Source of the DNA: Daphnia carinata
Taxonomy: Eukaryota; Arthropoda; Branchiopoda; Diplostraca; Daphniidae
Reading direction: 5' to 3'
Assembly: GCF_022539665.2 (NCBI RefSeq)
Contig: NC_081337.1
Location: forward strand, 9,152,679 to 9,216,678
Length of the DNA: 64,000 nt
The position numbers and the translations under genes are program-made. The notes under the pieces were generated by a model that worked only from the letters and a program-made list of their open reading frames with translations, had not been told where the DNA came from and did no database searches. This document shows positions 35,601 through 50,000 of the stretch, piece after piece; within the stretch, counting starts at the first letter, position 1; every line of letters starts with the position of its first letter.

Positions 35601-35892
35601 ACACTTGACCCCGGCCACAACATTTGCGAATATGGAACTTGTCTTCTTTTGGCCTACGAGATCAACGCAAATTTAAAAAAATTTATAAATATCATGGTAC
35701 ATGGGGAAAAAAGACAAAAGGAAAATAAACGTACGGATTGACTGAAGCATAGTGGAATGATAATGGTGATGCTAACAGTTCAGTACTGGAGGTGACAGAT
35801 TGCGACGAAGAGTTTGCTGTTTCAGTCACAATCTGCTGTAGCTCTAGGACGAATACGAGGAGCGCAAAAATCGAACCTTTTGATTTTGCCAT
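32669..35892 (-). CDS. Methuselah-like G-protein-coupled receptor
   Basis: Seven-helix surface receptor of the insect Methuselah (secretin-like) group. My model has nine exons: 35892-35735, 35653-35260, 35192-34136, 34062-33944, 33881-33812, 33747-33669, 33597-33422, 33351-33174 and 33101-32669, giving 887 aa. The signal peptide begins MAKSKGSIFALLVFVLELQQ. The extracellular part (about 500 aa) has three Cys-Cys modules: RKCCGRGQVY, RKCCDPNEVF and PKCCPPGQVMDE. Membrane helices include YYPILHSISVASLLLTFIIY (TM1), GRILLCHVITLALAFICLTI (TM2), a helix ending WLTVYCFDYYRIF (TM3), LIFFYAPVGSLLLIDIACF (TM5) and MALKLFFITGIPWVIEVAGW (TM6), with a basic and Ser-rich tail. The donor of exon 7 is weak (GTTCGT at 33421); a second choice ten bases downstream (GTGTTA) also keeps phase. 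The ligand is unknown. Confidence 0.92.
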
Positions 35893-37081
35893 GATTAACA
35901 ACTTTCGTCTCGGACAACTAGGACTCCCATTTGCGTTTTGAATTCAAAAGTGAAAGGTTACACAGGCCAAAACTAGGCTAAGCACACTTCACAAAGTTTA
36001 GAAGGTTTAAGACAATGCGTTCCTTAGTCTTTGTCAGCATTCACACCATTTACGAAATTCCCATTTTCGCCGCTATGTATAAAGAGGTAGGCAGGTCAAC
36101 GGTAAAAATAGCCATTTCAAAAACCGTACGTCCGCTTCCATCTGACGCACCCAACACTATGGAAAAACCTGAACAGAATTCCTTTGGTTTCTCTTTATTC
36201 TGGGCGGGCCATCAAGACTGCTTTAGCCTGAGGGATCGAGTGACTGGAGCTTTCTATACATCTTTCGGTTACCTTCACTTCGCCACTTCTTATACTTGGC
36301 TGCGTCTAACCTTGCATTTAAAAATTTGTTTCGCAGACGGGCCAAAATGACGTCTAACGCACACGTTGCGTTGGCAATTGCATTAACCACCGGAACTAAC
36401 ATAAACGTGGTCTGACAAGAAAACGATTTGCGGACACTTCTGCACTACTTTCGTTCAATTATTCGATAGACACCCAGTTAAATCAGCCATCTGCGTCAGC
36501 CGCCTAAATTGGCTCACGGTCAGATGGTAGGCAAAGGTGAAATTGGCTTCTCTCTCTTTTCTTTTCATTTTGTTTTTAGGCTGCGGGGCGGGGGGTCTAT
36601 CAATAAAATACAAGTTCGTGGATGTACATCATCTATCGGTTGCACGAACTAAAGTCTTCAGGGTCACCACCATAATCGTCGAGAATGTTGCCTTTTTGGT
36701 AACGGGGCTTCCATGGAATTGTGGGCTAGACTAAGATGAGTTGCAAGTTTAAATCGATGGAATTTTCAATTGTTTCGAAAATAAAATGTTCTAGAAAACG
36801 GGAGTACTTAAAACAAAAAAAATCCTTAGGTAGCGTCTAGGATCTTTAAATTTTCGTTCTTGTAGCATTTATTTCAACGAGTCTGCAAACAATAGGAATT
36901 GTACTACAGCGACTACTCGTTAAGTAAACAATTTTTTTATCGTAAGAAACGAGAAACTTCTGACGCAATGCCACAGAATACTTTAAAGATACTTTTAAAC
37001 GATAAGCAAAAAACTTGAAATACTTGTTACGCTTTCAAATACAAATAATATAAAAACATTTTAAACATAAATTCTTTTGAT
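35893..37081. other. Intergenic: mthl 5' flank and GGA 3' UTR
   Basis: No gene recognised; the 111-codon plus-strand frame at 36015-36350 has no domain features. The left part must contain the promoter and 5' UTR of the Methuselah-like gene. The right part holds the 3' UTR of GGA, with a candidate AATAAA on the minus strand at 36873-36868, about 210 bases beyond the stop. Confidence 0.5.
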
Positions 37082-40000
37082 CTAAACTATATCGAGACAA
37101 AGATTTAAATTTGTTACACTTCCCATTTCAGTGCATGTTTCACCGTCCATGTCGAAGCTCACAACGTACTTAAGCTCGATGAGATTCTGTTGATGAAAAT
37201 CTCTCTTTAGCTATTACTACGAGAGAACCCGAATAACCCATAAAGGAAATTGTAAACTTACCAGGCCGGCGGTGGAGATTAACATTACTTGGGTGATCGC
37301 AGGTGGTGGGAGAAAAGGGTTGAACGCAGGTAGTTTGTTATCAGACGGAGATTGAAGCTTTACTCGATTCCCCTTCAATTTGAGATAAGTTAAATGATAA
37401 TTATTGCTTTAATAGATGAACTATTTTTTTTTTTCGTTTTGTTTAGTTTACCTTTGGTACTATCGCTTGAAAAGTGAAATTGGACAGCGGTGATGCGCTA
37501 CGACTAGTGGCAGATAGCACAAATACGGAAATATTCTTTGAAAAAAAAACGATGCAAAAAATCATAAATATGTTGTAGTTATTGAACAATGACGAAATCG
37601 TAGGAAAAAAAAATTGTACCTTTGGAACATTAGCGGATGCACTGTGTAAGCTGATGTTCAATCCACCCTCTTGAGCCAAAAGGGATATTGGGCTCTTAGC
37701 ACCTGGACAACGATGCAAAAATTTTTGAAAACATTAAAACAGGTATAAAAAAGAAAGCAATCCCTTTCATTAGGAAAAATAAACAACTTGTATATATTAC
37801 TGGGCTTAATCTCTTCCAGTTTCAATGAAACATCCGACAAGCTTGGGGCGATGGCTGGTGCAACGGTGTTGATCGGAGGACTATGTAGAAGCTGAACATC
37901 ATCGTTACCTCCAAGGCTATTTTCGGTACTCGATATACCAGTATCCAACATAGAAACATCATTGTCTTGCCGGGACGGTTTGTTGACAGACACATCCAAC
38001 TGTTTCATCGTCGTATCTGTCAATGGTACAAGTAACGCACTGGAAGCCTCGGCTATTGGCGTAACAGGGTGAGGAGATACAAAAGGTTTGACTGGGGCAG
38101 ACAATGTGTTCTGCATTAGCAAATCAAATTCAATTGGAATGTATGGTGTGGCAGGGGTTAAAGGAGGCGCGTATTCACCATTTGCTGATCCTTTATAAAA
38201 CAAAGAATTTCTAAGTATATCAACAATAAGTTCAACAGAGTCGACGTTATGACATACGAACTGAACTGTTAGGGGTTTTACTTTCTGTGATAGTATTCCC
38301 TTCATTTTGCACTTTTTTTCTTGCCAACTCATTCAGCGGAAGTCTTTCGACGGACTTTTGGAAACTTGATTGATGCTTCGCACTTGTGGGTAGATTTTGC
38401 TTCATCAGGGCTTCACCAAGGACATCCAGGTCTTCAAGGCCGCGTGGTTTCGCAGTTACTTCCTCCACAATTTTTGCATTGGGAGTACGTTGAGGAGTTG
38501 AGCCTGTGAATTTGTTAAAAGTTTTCATTTGTGATAGGGCTTCCTAATAGATGAGACTTACCAGAAGCATTTGCATCAAGTTTAAGGGGTTGTAAAAGAT
38601 TGAGGGAAGGTGACACAGGGACGAAATCATCCAACCCTAAATACCAAACGTTAAACTATTATTCTCTTCTTACAGAGAGCAGTACACCTAAACCAAAATT
38701 TTTGGGAAAGCCTTTACTTGACAGATGGATAATATTTCCAAACCTAATAGTAACTGATCGTCGAGCGTGCTCAGAGGTGAAAGCTGAGGCTGTACAACAG
38801 GCCCAAGATCAAGCAGGTCAAGGCTTGCTCTTTGTGGAAGGGCCTGGGAAATGGGTTGTTCGGTTTTTCGCAATAATACTTCGTAACGCTCTAGGACATG
38901 ACTTAATTCGTCACTTGCTTGTAGAATATCAGCTATAGAAAAATTTATATTACAGTACACAGCAATGTAATGATGTTGTCATTTCATTTTACAAACCTAG
39001 CGTGTTTCCTTTATCATCAGTTTCCGTAGCCAGTTTTGACAAGTTTGGGCGCAGCTTATCACAGTTGCTGGCCAATTCTTTGCACAGTTCCATTTCCTCA
39101 GCTGTAGCACCATTTGCTTCAAAATTGTCCAACAATTCCTCCAGCAAGCGGATGTTGCTATTAACCGTCTCAATTTCCAGTTGTCGTCGGCTTGCAGCTT
39201 CTATTCGATTCTCTTCCTTGGGAGGCAATAAAAATGAGACTTTCATCTAAATATTTACCTCAATGAACAGCATACTCACTTCTCTAACCATGCTTTTAAT
39301 AAGGCGATTTGCTGCTTGTAGATCCTCGGGATCTTTACTCTTTAATAGTTTTTGTAACAACGCATCTTTTTCTGTATTATCACAAAAAGGTAACTTTTCC
39401 CTTGGCGCAGGGCTAACAGGCTGAATGTTGTTGGTTCCAATATAAGTGGGGTTTTCTTTTATAACACCTTGCTTCTTCAACATATCATAAGCTTCCACAA
39501 TCTTAGGTTCTGATTTTAAGTCAATTGTCCAAGAGTAGATGATTTCAAGAATACGTTGCTTGATATGAATAGGTGTTCGGTGAGCTTGGTATTTTGGAGA
39601 TACAAGTTTAATCAATTCATTGAGGAACCTGAATTTGCCAATTTCACAATGAAATGAAGGTCCACAAGACTTGACACATTGCTCTAAAAGCTTAGACAAC
39701 ATACAATACATGATCAATAAAAAAGTGGCTAGAAAGAAAATATATTATCATACTGCTAAGGCATTAAGTGCTTCCTTCTCTTGAGGGGAATGAATTCTGT
39801 ATGCTAGAAGTTTGACAGCTACTTGGGGCCCATCAGATTCATGAGTTACCCTTTCGCAAAATGAAGCAACATCCAGGGGGTCGGGTTGATCTACAAGAGG
39901 GTTCGTTGCTTTCACTGTGAAATATAAAGACGTAGGTAACGATAAAGTGGCAAACTTTTGTTTTTGTTTGATTCACATGTAAGTTATTTCAGTTGATATC

Positions 40001-40084
40001 TGCCATTCGGAAAATGTTTTGTACATTTAAAGACGATTAAAATATATTACCAATAAGTGTATCAAGCGAATTATTAGAAGCCAT
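37082..40084 (-). CDS. GGA: ADP-ribosylation factor-binding protein GGA (clathrin adaptor)
   Basis: Monomeric clathrin adaptor that sorts cargo with acidic-dileucine signals from the trans-Golgi network to endosomes, recruited by ARF-GTP. Twelve exons: 40084-40051, 39914-39754, 39690-39280, 39216-38997, 38932-38744, 38636-38562, 38503-38258, 38190-37801, 37702-37620, 37535-37452, 37372-37262 and 37186-37082; 702 aa. The VHS domain is at about residues 5-150 (CVKSCG, KFRFLNELIKLVSPKY, MLKKQGVI). The GAT three-helix domain is at about 180-300 (ASRRQLEIETVNSN, LRPNLSKLATETDD, ADILQASDELSHVLERYE). The hinge (about 300-580) carries a clathrin-box-like SLDLLDLG. The C-terminal GAE ear is at about 585-702 (VKLQSPSDNKLPAFNPF, PPPAITQVMLI, ELKYVVSFDMDG). 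Arthropods usually have one GGA, and this is a full-length copy. All introns are GT-AG. Confidence 0.97.
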
Positions 40085-41008
40085 TTTGTTTTATGTTTTA
40101 TATTAATAGTTCTAAAACTTTCGTAATGTCCCGGACGTCTTTGCGATTTCAACTGAATACTGATAGATGACAGCTTCAATGTCGACTGCTGTCTTCGTCA
40201 CAAGTCAGCCCAATGGTGCCTGTTCTATTTTTCGGTGAAATATTACTCGCCCCTCAAATGCCCTGTTGTTTTTTTCCTGCGTAAACTGGTTATAACTTAT
40301 AACTATCTCAGTTTTGCACGATATTTTTCCTAAGACTTGATTATTTATATGTCGTTCCAAGGGCTACAAAAAAAACCGAGCATTCCCACAATTTTGATAT
40401 CTCTCTTCCGCTTTCAACTTCCTCCCTTTTCCACAATACGTCCCCCTTCCCAATACATCCATCTCTGGCAATACAAACCAATGAGACTGTTTAGGAAGTT
40501 TCCAAACAGAAAGAAAAGCGACACATTGAGTCAAAGAGATCATATAATTTAGCTGCAACATCAGCAACATACAACCATACAGACCAAACGGCAACACACA
40601 CGCACAAAATTCGAAAAATCCATTCATCCAGGAGTCAGTTACATTTTGGTGACGTTGAACAATTCGAAAAGGCAGTTTGATACTAGACAATAGAGGCACT
40701 AAATCGATGGACGATTTGGTACAAACGATTTCTTTTTACAAAATATAGGGACAACTGATCACAATTCACCATAACATGGGAGCTCACGTTAAATTGTGTG
40801 ATGTAAAAGTTAAGTAAAGTTTGCGGCTCGTGTTCAACTGAGACGTATTGAGGTGAGATAGGAAACGCTTTGCAATACGGCGAATCAACATCATAAGAAT
40901 TAAAGCATTTGCCTGTGATGTGGTTCACAGTTTGAGTCAGAAAACTTTTACATAAAAATCCAATCGAAACTTTTCGTTCAAAAATATTAAATGTGAATTT
41001 AAAAAAAA
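40085..41008. other. Spacer between sidekick 3' end and GGA 5' end
   Basis: No gene seen. It must carry the 3' UTR of sidekick and the promoter of GGA, both on the minus strand. I found no clear AATAAA on the minus strand here. Confidence 0.5.
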
Positions 41009-44000
41009 CTAGACAAATGAAGAGAAGCCGGGCAGCGGTGCTCGACTTCTAGCCTTGTTGTTCATAACGATTTGTCCGCCATTAAGGCTGACTACAGTGG
41101 ACCCTTCTTGCTCAGAGTCGGTAAACGATGTATAATTCTTGACGGGTCGTTGTCTCTTCCACGACTGCCGCAAAGTATCGTTCACGTTTGCATAGTGGTT
41201 GACGAAGGAGTGTGGCTCTCCTCGTTCACTCTCTGGTTCGCTTTCAGAACCCTGGAAAATACAAAATAGATTTTTGAGTCAGTATTCAATAAAGTGTAGT
41301 CCGAATGAATAAATTATACCTGAGAATCTGTCGAGCTTATTTCCGATGGCTTCTCTGTTAAGCTGCTATCGTCAGGGTTTTCATCGTAGCCCCCTCGAGC
41401 GCTCTCGTCGTCACTATTGTAAGCTACTGAAGAGGGCGCCGGACGCGGAGGTGGCTTGCCGACCACAGACGGGCCTGCTGAAGCCCCACCTAACGTTCCA
41501 CCACCAAGAACTCCTACTGATCCAGCCACCGAACGGCGACTTAGCGTGTTTCGCCCAATTGTTCCCGTTCGTTTGGATTGCCGCATCTCAAACGCGAAGC
41601 CCATTTCTTCATTGGTCAGTGACTCTTCAAGCGTCTTTTGGGCTTCATCTATTTGCGGAAATTGAAATCGATAAATTGACGGCCATTTTAAAAGCATAGA
41701 ACCTATGTGCCATACGTTTATATTTGTAGCTTTTGCTCTTGACACACAAGACAGCCACAAGCAGTGTTATAATCACGACTGAGCCAGCGGCTAGCGTTAC
41801 CAAAAACCACGTTTGGTGATAGAAAGGCTTTTGGTGAGTACTGTAACTGTATTCCAAGTACAATTTGCTGGGCGTCAGGAACTATGGCAAATCAAACAAA
41901 ATTATGATTATCGCCTGTGCCCAATTTATGGTAAAGTGAGATGAATCAATTGATACTTACAGGGTCATGCGTGTACACCGGATAAGAGATACCGAATTTG
42001 TTGTATGCAACGATGCGAAAAGTATATGAGGAAGAGGGCATCAGATTCTGATAGGAGACGCTGTACTCTCGCATGGGTCCTTGATCGGTCCGTGCTACCG
42101 TTTGCCATTGATCTTCTTCTGCGCATTCATAGAAGGATCGTCAAATTATTGCATCATTTAGATATGACTACAGCTAACACTTCATTCTACTTCATTTTTA
42201 AAAGCCAGCATGCATTTTTGTAAGAGCGGTATTAGAATTAAGCGAAGACTAACAAAGAGGACCATCAAAACTGTAGAAATGAAAGAGCATTAAAGTTTAT
42301 AATATTATAAGAAAGAAGGAACTTCTTATTAACGAATAAAATTGATTTGTAAAACACTTACTGATTTGCCAGTCCGCCACCACTGCGACAGTGCCGACAA
42401 CAGTGAGAATGGGCAAGAAGAGGGTATATATAAGATGGAAAAACGGAAACCGTAAAATAAAAAAAAAAGAAAAGAATGATAGATTGCTACCAAAATAGAG
42501 AAATATTTAAAAGCCAACATATAATACTTGGTAGAATACATAGATTCAAGCACTGAGAAACCCAAAATAGGGTTTCGCAAAGCTTGAAACTAAAAAGTAA
42601 AGCAAAACTGGGACTACTGCCACCGACACCATCACCAACAGAGATAAGACATAACCTTTAATTATTTTAGGAAGCGTGATGTACCTTTCTTTCTGCTTTC
42701 GATGTAGTAGCCGATGATGGGGCCTTTACCAACAGGCCCATTTTCCCATTGCAAATTGACGGACGAGGTCGTTCGGGCAATCAGCAGATCTTTTGGACGT
42801 CCAGGTGAGCCCTCCTGTGGCCCAGTTGTCACATTACCAGTGGAGGGGGGTCCCAAATCGAAGGTAGAAGCTCGAACGGAAAAGTAGTAAGTGACCTCTT
42901 CCTCTAGATTGCCCACCACCAACCAAGTGGTCGTAACTTTCTGCTTGACTTGTTTGCTAAACGTTTCATCCTGTTGGGCCGTCTCGTATGTCACAACATA
43001 GCCGGTGATTTCCCCATTGGGCTGTTTGGGCTCTTCCCAGCTCACCTTCATGCTGTTCATGGTGATGTCACTAAACCTGATTGATAAATCACTTAATTAT
43101 CACCATTTCAAGTATCGCTATAATAATAAATCGAATGTACATTAAAGCACCAGGGCTTCCGGGAATTCCTTGTAAGGTGCGAACCGTCACTGGTACCGAT
43201 CGGGGTCCATCACCAGCTGGATTGAAGGCTACAATTTGTATGCGGTATTCAGTGAACATATCCATGAACGGCAACGAATGTGCTATGTGCGAAGCAGGCA
43301 CGACCTCCATCTCTTCTTTATCAATAGACTGGCTCGTTGCTAAATAAAAGATTTTATAACCGAGCAGATCGCCGTTCTGTTGGCTGGCCAAAGGCGCCAC
43401 CCACGTCAGACGAACTTCAGTGGGGGTGGTGGCGACAGCAGCCACTTCACGTGGTTCACCTGATCAAAAGAATAAAAAATTTTTTAACTTGAGAGAATCT
43501 GTCAGCAAATAAATAAACTGTGACATACCGGTTGGTACAGCTTCACCAACATACACCGTAGTCGGGGAAGAAGAAGGACCTGGGCCTTGGGAGTTGAAAG
43601 GTGTGACAACGATCTCGTAATTTCGATCTCGTACAAGGTCGTTCAAAATCATCTGCGAGGCTTTTCCGTCATAAATTTCTTCTTTTTGACCACCACCTGT
43701 GGTTTAAAAAAGCACACCGGTCATTTGCTTATTCATGATGAAACCTACACAGATATAAATGTAAATGATTACCTTGAAGAAGAGCAGGTGTTGGGAAATC
43801 CGTGATTTGACGATAATCGATTCGATAGGCTGCCGTGTGTGCATCACCGTTCCAGGCATCTTCACTCAGGGGATGCCACACTATTCTCACGCTAGTGGTA
43901 GTTATCGGAATCACCTTGACGGAAGCCACGCCTGCCGCCGGAGCAGCAGGCAACGTTCGAACTACTTCCGATTCGGAGCTCCATCCGCTTGGCCCAATGT

Positions 44001-47000
44001 CATTAATAGCCTGCCCCCATATATATAACACGTTATTTATGAATAGTATTAATTAAACGTAACAAAAAGATCTGACCTGAATTCGAAATTGATATGCTGT
44101 AAACGGTTTCAATGTGTGTACGGTGTAGGACGTGACAGTGGGTTCTACACGTTCATTGACGGTCTGCCATGGCCCATTGGAGTCTCCTCGGTATTGAACT
44201 GTGTAATACCTAATTTCAAAAACACGGTTATGCTCATTAACGTAAAAAAAATACAAGAAAATAAAAATACCTCAGAGGAGCGAAACCGTCTCTACCAGGA
44301 GCCCAGCTAAACGTGATTTGTTGACTTTGAATTTGAGAAGGACTGACGTGCGGCGCTGATGGAGGCTGAGGAGCATCACGACTATTGGTTGTGTAAACAA
44401 GGGCACGTGCGGCTTGGCCCCAGCCCAATGATGTTTTAGCCGCAATATGGAACATATAAAACTGCTCCGCCTCGAGGTTGGTGACACGGTACGTGCGATC
44501 CGAAGGAGCAAACTCTTTACTCGTATTCGTTGCTTGCGTCGAGTCGATGAAATATGTCACCCGATAGGCAAGAATCTCGCCGTTTGGTTCCGCTGGTACG
44601 TCCCAAATGACGCGAGCACTTGAGAACGACACATCAGGGAATGACACATTGGACGGCACGCCAGGAACTATGATCGTCAAACGGTTACATTTTGTTACAA
44701 CTTGACTTCCCAAATAAATCAAGGGTTTATTATATTAGCATTACCATCTTCCATGGTTTGAACCACTACAGGCGGCATCGAGAGGACTCCGTCACCGATA
44801 CGAGTGTAAGCCAGAACTTGGATGGAGTATTGGGTAAACTTTCTCAGTTCCGTTAGGGTGGTGGTGAAAGTGGCGTTGCTCGGAACCTTTTTGTAGCGGA
44901 AGGGAACGTTGAGCGCTCCGTAATACACTTTATAGCCTTCGATGATGCCATTGCGGTGCAGAAGGTCAACTTCGTTCCAACGCACAACGATCGTAGTCGA
45001 CGATGTCTCGTTAGCCGAGACAACCTTTGGACCCGAACTTGGAGCTTTAAAGGGAACAATGAAAATCGGTGTTGAAGTTCACGACAGTAAAAAGATCGAA
45101 TTGAGCCATTAACACTTACTGGCTTCTCGGGTGCGTTCAGTTGCCGGCGGACTGGGTTGCGACGTGCCGACATCGTTATAAGCCTGGACGATCACCTGAT
45201 AGATGGTGAACTCTTCCAAATCCTCGAGAACAAAGGAATTGGCGTTATGGTCTTCGATGCTGACGGCGTCGAGCGGCGTGTCGACGTTTGATCGGCGGTA
45301 GGATACATTGTATCCGCGGGGGACGCCATACCACTCAATTTGTTGCAAAGGCTGCACGAAAGAAATTTTATCGATTAGAATTAAATTCGTAAGGCAGTTT
45401 TCTTTTTTTTTTTGTTACCGTCCATCTGACTCGCAGCTGGGTAGCGCTGACGGCGCGCACAGTCACGTTAAATGGAGCGTGCGACGGAGGGGCTTGAATG
45501 GTCTGGAATCGTTTGGTCGGCTCAGAGGGCGGTGAGGGGCCGACTACGTTATTAGCCACGAGCCGAAGGGCATACTCCATGAATGGCGTCAAGTTTCTGA
45601 CTGTGATTGTGGTGGCCTCCGGATCAGCCACCTCCCAGATCGTGTCCCATGTGCTGTTACGTAACGACTGGGCCTGCATATTCACGAAAATATGATAGAA
45701 ATGAATTAAAAGCGAAACATTGCGTGATGAGAAAAGAAGTTGATTGCTACCTGAACTGTCCATTTGGTGACTGACGAGTTTCCATCGAAACCGGGCGTAA
45801 ACTGAAGGACGACGGAGAATGCCTCAATATTGGAGACGGCCAATCGTGTTGGTGCTCCTGGAAGGACAGGTTCGATTCCGGACTGGATAGTAGCTGTCCT
45901 AATAGCCCCGATGCCAGTACTTGTCCACGCAGCTACTTCAAAAGTATAGTGGGTCGTTGGCTGTTTGAGAAAACAAGTTTTCGAATAAACCGAAACAAAT
46001 ACTTGAAAATGTAGCACAAGATGTTAAGTACCTGGAGACTATTGACGACCAAGTTGCTAAGATCGGCAGTGACATTCTTCACTTTGAGAGTATGAGGCAT
46101 GTCTTTAACAGACCACCGAACGGTATAACCAGTCAACTTGCCGTTGTCTTTTTCGGGCGGGGACCACGAGACGCGGACTGAGCGATCGCTGATCTCGTCG
46201 AAACGCAGACTCGACACCTCGTCCGGAACTACAACAAGACTTGGTGGTTAGCTGATTTGTTTTTAATGATAACTACACTACAAATGTCATTATACCATCT
46301 TCAGCGGTTTTAACCGTCACGTGGCCGCTGCGGGGCCCGTCTCCTGGCGATGTGAAGCACAAAACCGTTATCTGGTATTCGGTGTACTTCTGGACACCAT
46401 CCACAAGGGCGGTTTGTTCCGCCAATGGATCAAATGGACTCGGGGGGACAGTTACGGTCTTCTCGGCAACTGGGTTATCACCTGATAGGTCAATCAACCG
46501 TCTTGGATTAAAATCTGTCGGCAAATTGCATTGAATAAATGTAATGTTACCTCTCCATGCTTGAAGCTTGTAGCCCTGATTGATACCATTGATGAGCTGT
46601 GGATCGGGCGGTTTCCACCACACCCGGATAGTTGTCGAATTGACGGCTTCCGCTCTCACTTGAGTGGGCGAGGCTTCCGGAGCTAGGGGGGAAAAAAAAT
46701 GGTTCAGCAAACCAATAACGCAAAGGCAAAAAAACTGTGTGTTCCATACTTCCTTCCCGCGTCTTGACCGTAATGGATTTACTAAATTTGCCAACATCAA
46801 TTCGATTAAAAGCAGCCATTTGAATTTCGTAATCTTTCCAAGTGATTAAATCCTCAATCAGATAATTCCGTTGATTCTGGTGAAAATAAAGAAATAAAAA
46901 ATGATAGGTAAACGAAAACAAATCGGTGAAATAAAGAAATTGTTGTTTTTACTTCGTTGGTAATGTTGCGGTACGACCACGGGCTATTGTCACCATAACC

Positions 47001-50000
47001 ATGCAGGCGATAACGCACCATGTAGCCGGTAATCATTCCATTGCGGTGTTCTTCTTCAGGCGGCTGCCATTGGATCATTATCTGAGAGGCCGAACGAGCC
47101 GATCCAACTAATCCCACTGGCGGTCCTGATGGAGCTGATAGTTTTGTAGAAATCAAATAATGAAGGAACTTGTCTCTGGAATCATTCTTTTTTTTCCTCT
47201 TTTAAATAATTAATTACCTTCTTGTGGTAGAGTGACTCGGTTGCTGGGTTCAGACGGTTGCCCCTCTCCAACGCTATTGACCGCACTGACTCTGAATTGG
47301 TAGGCGGCGGCGGCCTTGAGTGAAGGCAAGTCGATCCAGCGGACGTCGGCCGAAACATTGACCACTTCCGTTGTCCAGCTATTAACCGTGTCAGGTATTG
47401 GGCCGGTAACGGGCACGACGCGCTTTTGGATGATAAACTTGGAGATGGGACTGTTGCCGTCGAAGCCGGCGATCCACGAGACGTTGACCATTTTGCCATT
47501 GCCAAGACGGGTGGCGGCCACTCCGTTGGGCGGATACGGCAGTTCAATAACGTAGAGGTTTGCGATGCGAGAATCGTCACCGCCGGCCGATGTCACGTGA
47601 CAGGCGTAACTGCCCACATCCGACGCCCGGGCTTCGGCGATTTGTAGCGTGCCGTCAGGAAGGACTTGAATACGCTGGCTCCGGTTTGGATCGATAACCC
47701 TGGAACAAATTGGATCAGTCAGATAAACGACAACAAATCGGACTGTGAAAAATAGACAGCCATACTTATTTTCATGTCGCCACTGGACGCTGTATGAAAC
47801 GGATGAGTCACGGGACACTTTGCACTGCATAGTGGCCACGTGACCCAGAATTACTTTGGTATCCACTGGTGGTTGCACTATTTGCGTGCGCACTGGCGGA
47901 GAAACGAGACAATAGAAAATAAATATGAAAATCATACTCCCTTCCATTCTTCTATTTGCTTAACCTGATTACAGGCTTGTCACACTTTTGCGCGTACCTA
48001 AGACCGAAAGGAAAGCAGAATCCTCGACGCTACCGGCCTCGTTTGTCCGAATGCAAGTGTATTTTCCAGCGTCGTTGGCTCGTACGGCAGCAATTAATAG
48101 CGATCCATCTTCTAATATTTGAATGCGGCCAGAAGGAACCAACACAGTGGTATCTGTAAATTAAAATTGAAATAAAATGTATTGCAATACAATAAATTAG
48201 TTTGAAAATTAAAAATCAGCTGACCGTTAAAGATCCATGTAATATTAGGAGTAGGGGCGCCTCCTGCTTTGCAGCTAAATGTCTCATCACGACCGTCACG
48301 GACTGTCCGGTTTTCCGGTGGTGATTCCATGACAGGAGCAGACGCTACGTCATGTGAAACAAGGCAATAAGAAAAAAAAAACAACAATACATGAACAACA
48401 GTCCAACATAATTAAGTCTTCCAATTCCGGTTTCAGCAAGAGAATATGACAAAGAGGAACCAACGGACAGGGCTAATATAAACAAAAGACCAAAGGGACA
48501 TGCAACTATTTGTTCAAGTAGAACAGCCCAAACTAGGCGACTAACAGTAATTAATGAAGTTAGTTTTAAGCAGCGAAAATTAAATGAGAAGATTTCGTAG
48601 TCATGTGTTAGTGATGATTATTTTACCAAAGAAATTGGGTGAATAAAAGCCAGTTTCCTTGCTCCGGTCGGGCAAATCGTTTGGTCGTAAGCGGACAACG
48701 TTGGTCACTTTGACCGACTCGCGTTCATCCTCTGCAAAAAAAAAATACGACGGACGGATAGCCAAACGAAAAAAAAAATAATGGCCCCAAGAAAATGTTA
48801 GTAGGAAATTCAGGGACACAAAAGGTTAATAATTAAACCACTATTTTCTCTTAAGAAAAAGGTGCAGCGCCACAAAAGCTTTGCATAAATAAAAACGGAT
48901 AACTACCCCACAGTCACAAACACACAGGGAGGACAAACAATAGATGATGATCCTGCCATTTTGAACCCGTCTTTTGTTTGCACAGCCTTTGTGTCCTCGG
49001 TAAAACTTACTTTTGACCTTGAGCCAGGTATAAGCCGTGGCTTGACCGGCGCTATTGGAGGCGACGCACTGGAACATGCCGCCGTCTTCCATGGCCAGCT
49101 TCTGGATCTTTAGCGATCCATCTTCCGCCACGAAATATCTGTTCGTCAATTATTCGTAAATGGAGATAGAGCGCGTCAGTAACGGATAACGTAGGGGTAA
49201 CAATAAAACAACGACAAGAAAGGCTTTTTACTTGTTCCCCGGTAAAGTTGTCACGTCCACGACGTTCCTGTACCACTTGACGGATGGAGTGGGCACTCCC
49301 CTGGCTCGGCAGGGTAGCGAAGAGATCCTTCCGAAATCACCCAACGTCTCCAGCGAAACCTTCTCCAGCAGAACGGGTTTTTCTAGAGTACAAACAAAGA
49401 ACAGTGTCAAACGTTAACCTTCAACGAGTTGCGGGAGAAACTGAAACAACTGGCTAATCGAGCAACCCAAAAATGGATTGACAAAAAGAACGCCTTGAGG
49501 CGTTTTGTGTGTGGAGAGACAATCGCCAGAAGAAGTTTTATTGTTACTTACCAAGAATGGTTACGTTGGCGGCGGCCGTGACTGGTTCCGAACGCAACGA
49601 CTTGGTGGAAACTCTGCAACTATAGCGGCCGGAATGACTCGGATCCGCATTGAGCAAAGAGAGAGTTCGATTCCATAAATCGTTGAATGTGTGTCCGATT
49701 CCAGAGTTTTCGATCGGCTCGTCATCCTTAAACCACAAGGTTTCCAAGTGATACAACGACCTGAATTGCATCACAATTTTTTTTGTTTTATTCGTTCGTC
49801 TTTCAAAAGTTTCCGCTTCCATCATAAACCAAAACCTCCAGTCATATTTCGAAAGAAAAAAACATACCTGGCATTGGCAATGCAATGAAGTTCGGTGACG
49901 GGCGACCCGCGAACCACTTCCGTATCTCGGGGCGCGATCACGATGCGGGCCGGCACGTCATCCGTTTCGCTACTACTACCGCGAACTACCAATCGAACTC

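Noticed and set aside
36015-36350. 111-codon plus-strand frame between the receptor and GGA genes
   Set aside because: No signal peptide, domain or splice context; it lies opposite the receptor's promoter region.
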